DNA of 38,032 nucleotides from a virus: the IMG/VR virus record IMGVR_UViG_3300037674_000751, positions 1 through 38,032 of that record. One strand, written 5' to 3'. Below the pieces are notes generated by a model that worked only from the letters and a program-made list of their open reading frames with translations, searched no databases and had not been told where the DNA came from. This document shows, one piece after another, positions 30,292 through 38,032 of the stretch. Within the stretch, counting starts at the first letter, position 1, and the number at the start of each line of letters is the position of its first letter. The position numbers and the translations under genes were made by a program.

Positions 30292-30559
30292 TCATACTGT
30301 CAACCCGCAAATTTAATCTTTTTCGTTGTTCAACCCCTCGTTTTTGAGCGAATCTTTTAGGATCACACTTGGGGCATACGTGCGAATAATCGTCGCACAG
30401 TCTTTTAGGGTCTATACGACCTTTATCCCGTACAAATTCTTCACTACAATTATCACATTTAAAATAAACTAACGTCTTATTACGTTTATAAGGGTGGTGC
30501 TCGCCTTTTACGCCCTTACGCATAAAGTACTGTACAGTCTGTTCTGTCCTTATAAACAT
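30272..30559 (-). CDS. Zinc-ribbon protein, 95 aa
   Basis: Reverse strand. Two CxxC knuckles: FKCDNCSEEF (Cys35, Cys38) and VCPKCDP (Cys62, Cys65), with Cys55 between. Very basic ends (KRFAQKRGVEQRKRLNLR). Such small zinc ribbons are nucleic-acid-binding proteins, for example HNH-like or regulator types; no catalytic motif is seen. ATG follows TATAAATA by 5 nt with no Shine-Dalgarno. Confidence 0.75.
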   Translation of the reverse strand: MFIRTEQTVQYFMRKGVKGEHHPYKRNKTLVYFKCDNCSEEFVRDKGRIDPKRLCDDYSHVCPKCDPKRFAQKRGVEQRKRLNLRVDSMIDITKL

Positions 30560-30564
30560 ATAGC

Positions 30565-30572
30565 TATTTATA
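30565..30572 (-). promoter_or_regulatory. Late promoter octamer TATAAATA (reverse strand)
   Basis: A perfect T4-type late octamer, 5 nt before the zinc-ribbon ATG. Predicted start site falls on the A of the ATG. Confidence 0.72.
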
Positions 30573-30598
30573 AATTACATTAGGATTTTAGACATATT

Positions 30599-30606
30599 GA
30601 TAAATA
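30599..30606 (+). promoter_or_regulatory. Late promoter octamer GATAAATA
   Basis: Seven of eight matches, 20 nt before the IscA-like ATG; the leader has room for GGA (30618-30620). Lies 26 bp from the divergent octamer at 30565. Confidence 0.62.
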
Positions 30607-30626
30607 CAATTAACAAAGGAACTAAT

Positions 30627-30950
30627 ATGGCAATAGTAACATTGACAGAATCAGCAATAGACCAGATGAATTATATGCTGGCCGCTAAGAATAAACCAGT
30701 TGTACGCCTATCTATGAAGGGTGGCGGATGTGCAGGAATGCAATATGACTGGACTATGTCAGATGCTGTAGAAGATAAAGACGAAGTAATTAACTTGAAA
30801 AAAGGTAAATTTGCAATTGACTCATTAAGTCAAATGTACTTAATGGGTTCAACAATTAATTATAAAGAAGAATTATTTGGATCATTTTTTGATATCACTA
30901 ATCCAGCAACAAAAAATAGTTGCGGATGTGGTGAATCCGTAGGATTTTAA
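30627..30950 (+). CDS. A-type Fe-S cluster carrier (IscA/ErpA/HesB-like)
   Basis: 107 residues from ATG 30627; an ATG at 30597 lies before the promoter. Cys35 in GGGCAGMQYDW and Cys99-Gly-Cys101 in SCGCGESVGF are the three conserved cluster ligands. The family carries Fe-S clusters or iron. Phages encode similar proteins, and in some T4-like phages a HesB-like domain has been proposed as part of the tail. Here it is under a late octamer and 3 nt before the giant structural gene, so it may be a virion component. Function in the virus is inferred. Confidence 0.9.
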   Translation: MAIVTLTESAIDQMNYMLAAKNKPVVRLSMKGGGCAGMQYDWTMSDAVEDKDEVINLKKGKFAIDSLSQMYLMGSTINYKEELFGSFFDITNPATKNSCGCGESVGF

Positions 30951-30953
30951 ACG

Positions 30954-33900
30954 ATGGCTAAACAAAGTGTTAACATTGGTGTAGAAGGTAACGACGGTAC
31001 TGGTGATAGTATAAGAGAGTCGTTTCGTAAAGCAAATGAAAACTTTACAGAACTTTATGCTGTCTTTGGACAAGGCGGACAAATATCTTTTAGATCATTA
31101 AGTGACGTTCCTGATCAACTAGGATCATACAAAGTTCCACAATCAAACGCCGCTGGCGACGAAATACTAATGAAAAGTATTGTTGGCGGACAAGGGATTA
31201 CAGTTGATTCATTAGATTCAGAAGAAATTAAAATTAGTAATACTGGTACAATTATTAGTACAGATATTACTCCAAGTTTAGGTGGCCCATTAAATGCGGC
31301 TAACCAAGCTATTGCTAACCCAAATATTTCTTCAGCGGCCGTAACTGCTTTAAATGTAGCACACGGTACATCATTTACCTTAGACGATTTAGTTATTACA
31401 CGAGGATATAGTGATAGTAGATATCTACGATCAGCAGGTGGGCCAGGAAGCTCAGGACAAATTAGAGCAAGAACAGAACCTGGAAGTGCTAATTCATATA
31501 CATTTACTATTGAATCATTTTCCGCTGGTAATGTTGTTGCTACTGCACACGGATTTGAAGTAAGTTCAAATGGTATTGCATACAAATATAATTCAACAGG
31601 AAATGACGCTACAGGATTAGCTTCAGGAACAACATACTACTTAAGATTTGTTACAGTAGACCAAGTAAGTCTTCACCCATCAGAAGCTGAAGCACAAAAT
31701 AATGATGATAGCACAAGAGTAAAAATTGTTGCATCAGGTGGAACCGGCACACAAACAATGTTTGATGCCGCATACGATAGTGTACTAGCTGGTAACTGGA
31801 TTTCTTCAGAAGCACTTCCAAGAAAATCTGTTGTAAGACGCGACGGAGATTCGATGACTGGAGCATTATACTTACATGATCATCCAGGTGCTCATGCAGG
31901 TGCTACTCCACAATCGCCATATGCATATAACCTTATAACAATTAATAAAGAATATGTAGCTGACGAAGTAATGGGTTGGTTTGATGCAACTTATCCAGGC
32001 GCTCATGACGCCGTTCATGATGTATCAGCCGCAAACTTTACACCAGCAACAGGAGTACTAGAATTAACTATTGGGGCACACCAATATCAAATTGGTAATA
32101 AAATTTATATTGCTACAGATAGCTTAACATTTACTTGTGCTTTAGATAGTAATGCTACACAACATACCTATCCAAGAGCAGGTGGATCTGATCCAGCCTA
32201 CAATGCACAAGTTACAATTCAAGCAGTAAGTTTAACAACAATTACTGTAAATGTTGGTACATCAAGTGACACATCAGTACATACATTTGTAAGTGCTACT
32301 GCTGGAGCGATAACAAATAGTCAAGGCGACCGTCATACAAAATGTGAAAGAGATACAAAATTTAATATTGATGCAATTGCACACGATATAAAATTTGGTG
32401 GCAATTCAGAATCAATTAGAGTAGCTAAACTTTATTGGGATGGTGCTAGTTCACAACTAGGCGAAGGTGAAACAGTTTATGCTGTAGCAATTAATAATAA
32501 ATTACGAGATATTTTTAAAGACTTTATTTTAACGAATACTGCATATTCAAGTGTTCAAACAATTACTTCACAAAAAACAATTGCAAATGATGGTGAAACA
32601 GGATCAGGCGACAGGGTAACAGAACTAGTTGCTATTATAAATGGTATTGTACAAACAGGACCATCTGCGGCACCAACACTTATACCTGCTTCTAATCCAG
32701 ATGTATTACAATCAGCATCAAAATATTATGTTGATAATTCCGCACACGCATCACAACAGAATTTATATGTTAGTTCAGATGGTGACGATACTATGCGAGG
32801 TGTACCAGTTGGCAGTGAAGGTCGGGCACAAAACTATGCATACAAATCTTTACACGCGGCGGCACTTAAAGCTGAAGAAATAATTGATACAGCACCAATT
32901 GGAATTGGGCCTTATATACAAGACATTACTTATAATGCTGGAAATAATATATCAACAGTAGCAACATCTGGTGTAAAAACTAGTAGTGGTTACGAAGAAA
33001 TAAAAATATTAACAGATGCAAATAGAAACTTTATTATTGCAGAAACTGTTGCTTATATTAACGACACATATCCAGAACACGTATACTTAAGAGACTTATG
33101 TGAAAGAGATATGGGTTATACCCTAGACGGAATTGTTTTAGATTTACTAGATGGTATAACAGCTAACTATCATGCTATTAACACTGGTTACAGATTTTAT
33201 AGTAGTGTAAGTGGACAAAGAGCAAGACAGACACAATCTGTACAAACTCTTGCGGCAAACCAGTTTGCTAAAAATTTACATAACAAAGTTATTACAAACA
33301 CAGCTGAAACAACTTTATATCAAAGCACGTACACACAGGTTATTGATGTAGGTCAAGTTGTTAACTCTGCAGGACAAGTATCAGTAGGTGCAAAATGGGA
33401 TATCATTATAGCACTTATTACAGGTCCTGATTATAAAGACGCACCACAACTTGTTGAAGGTAGTACTTGGGAAATTACTATTACAAACGGTGGACAAGGA
33501 TATACTGATCAAGCTAACCCACTAAACAACGATCTTATTCCAGGTAAAATTATAAGAGGTAAAACCTCCGGAACAATTGGGCGAATTGTAAAATATACAG
33601 ACGGTGCAGAAGTTGATACAATTGAATTAGAATTATTAGAACCAAAAGGTTTTGAAATAGCTGAAGCATTAGAATTTGGTTATAAAGTTAGCGATCCAGA
33701 AATTACAATTCATATAGAAAGTGGAACATACTGGGAACATTTTCCAATTAAAGTTAGCAACAATGTTTCAATTAAAGGTGATGAATTTAGACGTTGTATT
33801 ATTAAACCTAAACCAGGCGTATCTGAAAGTGCGTGGAAACAATTACACTTTTATAGAGACCCTGTATTTGATGATATTGCAGTACAAACTGAATTAAATC

Positions 33901-36900
33901 CTAATGCAACTGAGTTAATAAGATTAAACAAAGAATATATTAAAGACGAAGTTATTGCATGGTTTAACGCAACTTACCCAGGTTTTCACACATCAAGCGA
34001 TAATCAAAAATGTGAAAGAGACATGGGCTATGTCCTTGATGGAATACTATTTGATATAAAATGGGGTGGTAATTCAAAGACTCACTTTAATGCTGACAAA
34101 TACTTTGACGAAAATACTACAATAGTTCCAGGGGCACAAGTTCAAACTGCGGCCGCATACGCTAAGATGAAAGAAATTCTTGGGTTTGTTTTAACTAATG
34201 CAACTTGGACATCAGCACAATCAGTTACAACACAAGTATTAGATTCAACACAAGGTGAAGCAGTAGCTCAAACTAAAGTTAATACGTTAATAGATTTCTT
34301 AAAAGATGTTATTGAAAATGGTCTTACTGGATTGCCAGACTATGATGATCCAAGTTATGGTTACCATTACTTAACTGATAAAACAGATAAAGATAGTACA
34401 GCAAAAGAAAATGAAGAAATGGATGTCTTCTTATTAAATGATGCTACTATTTTAAGAAATATAACTTGTGAAGGACACGGTGGATTTATGGGTGTTCTTG
34501 ATCCAGATGGTGCAATTTTAACTAAATCACCTTATGGTCAAACTAACTCAAGTTTTTCAAAAAGTATAAACAAAAAAGCATTTAGGGGTGGACTATATAT
34601 TGACGGATTTGCTGGAAACATTACTACAGTAGTTAACAGCAAAGACGACAACTTTACACTAAACGTACAAAGTTTAGTTGGACAAGGTTTACGATTAAAG
34701 AAACCACAAGTACCATGTCCTTTTTACATCGACGGTATTAGATATCAAGTTGATGCTGTTACACAATATGATAAAGAGGCAGGTACAGCAAAACTTCTTT
34801 TAAATCCAACATCGGGTATTAGTAACGGCGGGTTTACACAACCAATGCCAACTGATATTATTTTACAAACTTCTGGTAACAGAAGTATGTTGGCTAATGA
34901 CTTTGTACAACTTAACGATTTAGGTTATGGTACCATTTGTAATAATGGTGCAATGGCAGAACTTGTTTCACAATTTACATATTATACAGAAGCGGCCTAC
35001 TATGCTAATAACGGCGGTGATATTAGATCATTAAACGGTTCTAACTCGTATGGTACATACGGACTTGTAGCATCGGGATCAGATCCAAATGAACAACCAG
35101 ATTTAATTACTACAACTGATAACTTTGTACAAACTGCTAGAATCTATGATGACGGTTCTACATACGATCATCCACTTGATAGTTTAAAGATTTTTGTTCG
35201 TGATGTTGAATATCTTCCACACGCAAAAAGTGAAATTGAAATTGATCACGGTGGATCGATTGGTAGAGCACGATATGAAGTTTCAACTGTACAAGCAACA
35301 CCAATTTTAGGTGTACAAACTGAAATTACAGCGGTAGCAAATGGTCGAGCAATAGATGACTTAATTCAAATAAGAAATATTTTAACAACTTGTTCATTAG
35401 GTACTAAAACATATCCACACGTTACACCTTCAACAACTGTTACAGTTTTAGCATCAGGGCTAACAGCAGATGCATTTGAAATTGACATAGGTACAAGTGC
35501 TATTGTACATACTTACGTTAGTGGCGGTGTTGTTAGTGGTCCAAGTAGAGTAAACATTACAAATTTTGTTTATGATAATGTTTCAGGTATTGCTACAGTT
35601 ACTTGTGATTCAGCACACGGACTTGTGGCGGCTAATACTTGTGATTTGTTTAGTATTAAAATATCTTGTGTTCATGGTGTTAAGATTTATCCACAACCAA
35701 CAGACGCAGGAATATATAGCGTAACTACAAAACCAGATGCTGATAGATTAGGTTTCTTTTTACCACCTAGTGCAGTTGAACAGACTTATGTTAGTGGTGG
35801 TACAAGTGAATTAGTTGCATTAACAAGCGTTGGTGGTAGTTTTGGTATTACAGGTTTTGTTTACGATAATACAACTGGATTAATTACAGTTACTACAGCA
35901 TCAGCACACGGATACGGTAAACTTGACTTTGTTAAAATTGGCAACGTTACAATGAGTTGTCAGTTTGGAACAAAATTATATCCAGACTCAGACACATCTT
36001 CAGGCGTATTCCAAATTTATGATGTTCCTACTACAGATACATTTATAATTCCAACTTATAAAAGCGGAATAGTACATACTTACGTTAGTGGTGGAGATTC
36101 ACAAAAGGTTACAATTGGTACAAGTGCTACAGCAAGTATAACTGACTTTACATTTAAAAATTCAGTTAGAGATGAAGCTGTTTATCAATTAAATCTTGCT
36201 ACAACAGGACAAGACAATACTACAAAATCAGGATTGCTTGACACACTAGCACATGACCAGAAAGTTATTATTAGAAATAACTTAAACTTTAGAGTTAGTG
36301 GTGTTGACACAACTATTACTAGACCAAGTACAGCAATTACATTTGACGAAGATGTTGATACAACATATAGAACAATTAACTATGGTGTAACAGATAGTAT
36401 TGGTGGGGCATTACCTGCCGTTGATAGAATTGTTACATTTGATAGTACATACCAATATATTAAATTAATTGTTGATAACGGAAATGCGGCACTTACTACA
36501 TTTGCTGGCGCTGGTACTACAATGGGTGGCACAGCTGGTGACGTTGTTATAGCTGTTGGTATAGTTACTAGTCAGAAACAAATAGATAGAATAAATGCAG
36601 GAGATATGATTTTTGCTTGGGATGGTAAAACTCATATTATTAACAGTTACATTGAAAGAACTGGATATGCTACTATTCAAATATCAGATCTTCAAGACTC
36701 AGATCTTAACTTACCATTAACATCAGCTGGACTTGTTAGTACAGTTATAAATGCAGTAACAATTGTTACTCTTAGATGTGGACTACAAAAAACTGAAGGT
36801 GGACATATTACTATTAATATTTCTACTTGTAGAGCAACAGGACACGATTTCTTAGACATTGGTACAGGTGGATTTAATACTACAAACTTCCCGAATGTAA

Positions 36901-38032
36901 CATTAGGTGCTCCGGCACAATCTGCAGATCAAGAAAAAGAAGTTGACGAACGAGATAAAGGTAGAGTATTCTATGTAAGTACAGACCAAGACGGTTTCTT
37001 TAGAGTAGGTAGATTCTTTACAGTTGATCAAGGTACAGGAACAGTTACGTTCTCGGCAAGTATTGCTTTAAGTAACTTAGATGGCTTAGGATTTAAACGT
37101 GGCGTTGTAGCTAGTGAATTTAGTGCAGACGACGGCATGACTGATAATGCTAGTGACTCAGTACCAACTGAATCAGCAGTAAGAGGTTATGTAAACAGAC
37201 GTTTAGGATTTAATCATGCTGGTGTTGGCATAGGGACTCAAATAGGTCCTGGTGTATTAGCTAGAAGTGGTATATTAGCATTTACTGGCGATCAAAATGC
37301 AGGTGGAACATTTACAGTTACTAACTTAAGAGATCCATCCGATAATCAAGATGCGGCAACTAAGAGTTATGTTGACGGCTTAATTGCGGCAGGTGATACA
37401 ATTCCAGAATTACTTGATGTTGAAACTAATACAATTGCCGCGAACCAATTACTTGTAACAACAGGAAAATATAGAATTTATACAGCACCGGCGGCTGGTG
37501 GTAACTTCCAAGTTAATGATACTATTACTGGTAGTGGTACTAGTGCAACTGGTACGGTACTTGATGTTGAAAACGTTTCAATTAATGGTATAGCACATAA
37601 TTTACTAACATATACTAAAACTTCAACACCAAACTTCAGTATAGCTGATGTTGCCGATACAGGTGGCGGTGTTACTGCTCAAGTAAAACAAGGTCCATAT
37701 GATGAGTATGCACTTGCAGTAGAAGATGCGGCTACTGATGTTACAGTTAATGTTGAAAGAACACTAACTGGTGCAACTATAGACTTTAGATTAGTTGCTG
37801 ATAGAATTGTAAATGCAGATGTTAAATCCGATGCCGATATAGCACAAAGTAAATTAGACTTAAATGCGGCAACTACACGAGTAGATGCTACAGGAATTAC
37901 ACAAGCAGATTTAGGTGTTGCTAGTTTTGATAGTGATAGCTTTACAGCAACTGACGGTTGGGTAGAACTAACCACTGCTGGTCTTAATTTTAATAAAATA
38001 ATTAATCTTGCTGACAAGGTAGCATTAGGTTA
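30954..38032 (+). CDS. Giant structural protein, 3' end outside window (at least 2359 aa)
   Basis: Open reading with no stop from ATG 30954 to the window end. Starts MAKQSVNIGVEGNDGTGDS, then RESFRKANENFTELYAVFG, typical of marine phage structural proteins. Beta-rich, Gly/Thr/Asn/Val rich. Contains three copies of an EV-x-x-W-F/I-N/D-x-TYP...CERD module (31947-32408, 33027-33155, 33930-34076) and a 250-nt domain in tandem (35556-35801, 35847-36095). Near 36960-37220 is the RVFYVSTDQDGFFRVG ... SASIALSNLDGLGFKRG signature common in cyanophage/pelagiphage tail proteins, then QDAATKSYVDG (37351-37380). Starts 3 nt after the IscA-like gene. No enzyme motif is seen. Probably a baseplate or fiber protein. 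Confidence 0.88.
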   Translation, partial: MAKQSVNIGVEGNDGTGDSIRESFRKANENFTELYAVFGQGGQISFRSLSDVPDQLGSYKVPQSNAAGDEILMKSIVGGQGITVDSLDSEEIKISNTGTIISTDITPSLGGPLNAANQAIANPNISSAAVTALNVAHGTSFTLDDLVITRGYSDSRYLRSAGGPGSSGQIRARTEPGSANSYTFTIESFSAGNVVATAHGFEVSSNGIAYKYNSTGNDATGLASGTTYYLRFVTVDQVSLHPSEAEAQNNDDSTRVKIVASGGTGTQTMFDAAYDSVLAGNWISSEALPRKSVVRRDGDSMTGALYLHDHPGAHAGATPQSPYAYNLITINKEYVADEVMGWFDATYPGAHDAVHDVSAANFTPATGVLELTIGAHQYQIGNKIYIATDSLTFTCALDSNATQHTYPRAGGSDPAYNAQVTIQAVSLTTITVNVGTSSDTSVHTFVSATAGAITNSQGDRHTKCERDTKFNIDAIAHDIKFGGNSESIRVAKLYWDGASSQLGEGETVYAVAINNKLRDIFKDFILTNTAYSSVQTITSQKTIANDGETGSGDRVTELVAIINGIVQTGPSAAPTLIPASNPDVLQSASKYYVDNSAHASQQNLYVSSDGDDTMRGVPVGSEGRAQNYAYKSLHAAALKAEEIIDTAPIGIGPYIQDITYNAGNNISTVATSGVKTSSGYEEIKILTDANRNFIIAETVAYINDTYPEHVYLRDLCERDMGYTLDGIVLDLLDGITANYHAINTGYRFYSSVSGQRARQTQSVQTLAANQFAKNLHNKVITNTAETTLYQSTYTQVIDVGQVVNSAGQVSVGAKWDIIIALITGPDYKDAPQLVEGSTWEITITNGGQGYTDQANPLNNDLIPGKIIRGKTSGTIGRIVKYTDGAEVDTIELELLEPKGFEIAEALEFGYKVSDPEITIHIESGTYWEHFPIKVSNNVSIKGDEFRRCIIKPKPGVSESAWKQLHFYRDPVFDDIAVQTELNPNATELIRLNKEYIKDEVIAWFNATYPGFHTSSDNQKCERDMGYVLDGILFDIKWGGNSKTHFNADKYFDENTTIVPGAQVQTAAAYAKMKEILGFVLTNATWTSAQSVTTQVLDSTQGEAVAQTKVNTLIDFLKDVIENGLTGLPDYDDPSYGYHYLTDKTDKDSTAKENEEMDVFLLNDATILRNITCEGHGGFMGVLDPDGAILTKSPYGQTNSSFSKSINKKAFRGGLYIDGFAGNITTVVNSKDDNFTLNVQSLVGQGLRLKKPQVPCPFYIDGIRYQVDAVTQYDKEAGTAKLLLNPTSGISNGGFTQPMPTDIILQTSGNRSMLANDFVQLNDLGYGTICNNGAMAELVSQFTYYTEAAYYANNGGDIRSLNGSNSYGTYGLVASGSDPNEQPDLITTTDNFVQTARIYDDGSTYDHPLDSLKIFVRDVEYLPHAKSEIEIDHGGSIGRARYEVSTVQATPILGVQTEITAVANGRAIDDLIQIRNILTTCSLGTKTYPHVTPSTTVTVLASGLTADAFEIDIGTSAIVHTYVSGGVVSGPSRVNITNFVYDNVSGIATVTCDSAHGLVAANTCDLFSIKISCVHGVKIYPQPTDAGIYSVTTKPDADRLGFFLPPSAVEQTYVSGGTSELVALTSVGGSFGITGFVYDNTTGLITVTTASAHGYGKLDFVKIGNVTMSCQFGTKLYPDSDTSSGVFQIYDVPTTDTFIIPTYKSGIVHTYVSGGDSQKVTIGTSATASITDFTFKNSVRDEAVYQLNLATTGQDNTTKSGLLDTLAHDQKVIIRNNLNFRVSGVDTTITRPSTAITFDEDVDTTYRTINYGVTDSIGGALPAVDRIVTFDSTYQYIKLIVDNGNAALTTFAGAGTTMGGTAGDVVIAVGIVTSQKQIDRINAGDMIFAWDGKTHIINSYIERTGYATIQISDLQDSDLNLPLTSAGLVSTVINAVTIVTLRCGLQKTEGGHITINISTCRATGHDFLDIGTGGFNTTNFPNVTLGAPAQSADQEKEVDERDKGRVFYVSTDQDGFFRVGRFFTVDQGTGTVTFSASIALSNLDGLGFKRGVVASEFSADDGMTDNASDSVPTESAVRGYVNRRLGFNHAGVGIGTQIGPGVLARSGILAFTGDQNAGGTFTVTNLRDPSDNQDAATKSYVDGLIAAGDTIPELLDVETNTIAANQLLVTTGKYRIYTAPAAGGNFQVNDTITGSGTSATGTVLDVENVSINGIAHNLLTYTKTSTPNFSIADVADTGGGVTAQVKQGPYDEYALAVEDAATDVTVNVERTLTGATIDFRLVADRIVNADVKSDADIAQSKLDLNAATTRVDATGITQADLGVASFDSDSFTATDGWVELTTAGLNFNKIINLADKVALG
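31947..34076 (+). repeat. Three-copy CERD module in the giant protein
   Basis: Copy 1: KEYVADEVMGWFDATYPG (31947-32000) and KCERDTKFNIDAIAHDIKFG (32340-32399). Copy 2: 33027-33155 (NFIIAETVAYINDTYP, LCERDMGYTLDGIVLDLLDG). Copy 3: 33930-34076 (KEYIKDEVIAWFNATYPG, KCERDMGYVLDGILFDIKWG). In copy 1 about 113 residues lie between the two halves; in copies 2 and 3 fewer than 10. Confidence 0.85.
35556..36095 (+). repeat. Tandem beta-domain repeat in the giant protein
   Basis: Two copies, 35556-35801 and 35847-36095, each beginning FVYDN-x-x-G-x-x-TVT, then SAHG, a SC/C...K-x-YP strand, and ending TYVSGG. Length about 82-83 residues each. Confidence 0.8.

Noticed and set aside
31115-31866. Reverse-strand frames inside the giant structural gene (also near 36465 and 37679)
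   Set aside because: They are antisense shadows of a long, motif-rich forward frame.

Overview
The window looks like a piece of a large, AT-rich marine T4-like myophage genome. The reasons are densely packed genes that often overlap, many small phage-type proteins, T4-type late promoters (TATAAATA-like octamers), giant tail or fiber genes, phage-borne tRNAs, a T4-type ATP-dependent DNA ligase, a dCMP deaminase, ribosomal protein bS21, ClpP and many 2OG-Fe(II) oxygenases. The mix resembles pelagiphage or cyanophage relatives. No photosystem gene is present. The bilin reductase looks PcyA-like, so a non-cyanobacterial (for example alphaproteobacterial) host is plausible but not proven.

Layout. 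(1) 1-5460: a tightly coupled metabolic and proteostasis operon of dnaK (5' end outside the window), clpS, heme oxygenase, a flavin-dependent tryptophan-halogenase-like gene, a nitrilase-family hydrolase and a ferredoxin-dependent bilin reductase. (2) 5472-7151: a late gene for a PD-(D/E)XK nuclease-like protein with a possible capsid-targeting N-terminus. (3) 7219-12822: small genes, a SprT-like metallopeptidase, ClpP, bS21, a 2OG oxygenase, an SH3-barrel protein, dCMP deaminase, and a tRNA-Thr overlapping the end of a gene. (4) 12832-18811: two more 2OG oxygenases, a winged-helix protein with a clear terminator, small lipoproteins, a SET-domain protein, tRNA-Arg, DNA ligase and a large protein of unknown function. 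(5) 18820-24980: a structural fiber-like gene, two envelope proteins, then a reverse-strand 1338-residue fiber with an assembly-type partner. (6) 25024-28643: oxygenases, a PTPS/QueD-like protein, a cupin-type oxygenase and a glycosyltransferase. (7) 28687-30559: a glucosaminidase endolysin, small membrane and lipoproteins, and a zinc-ribbon gene. (8) 30627-38032: an A-type Fe-S carrier and a structural gene of at least 2359 codons running off the window.

How it works together. Two promoter systems can be read directly: near-consensus sigma-70 promoters with 17-bp spacing, and T4-type late octamers. Several late octamers sit 4-8 nt before a start codon, predicting leaderless mRNAs, and three contain the stop codon of the upstream gene. 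The most striking unit is the bilin operon: heme to biliverdin to a phycobilin, with a halogenase and a nitrilase-family enzyme between the two bilin enzymes. Iron is a possible theme (heme oxygenase, six candidate Fe(II) oxygenases, an IscA-type protein), but that link is inference. No stretch longer than about 300 bases lacks a gene.
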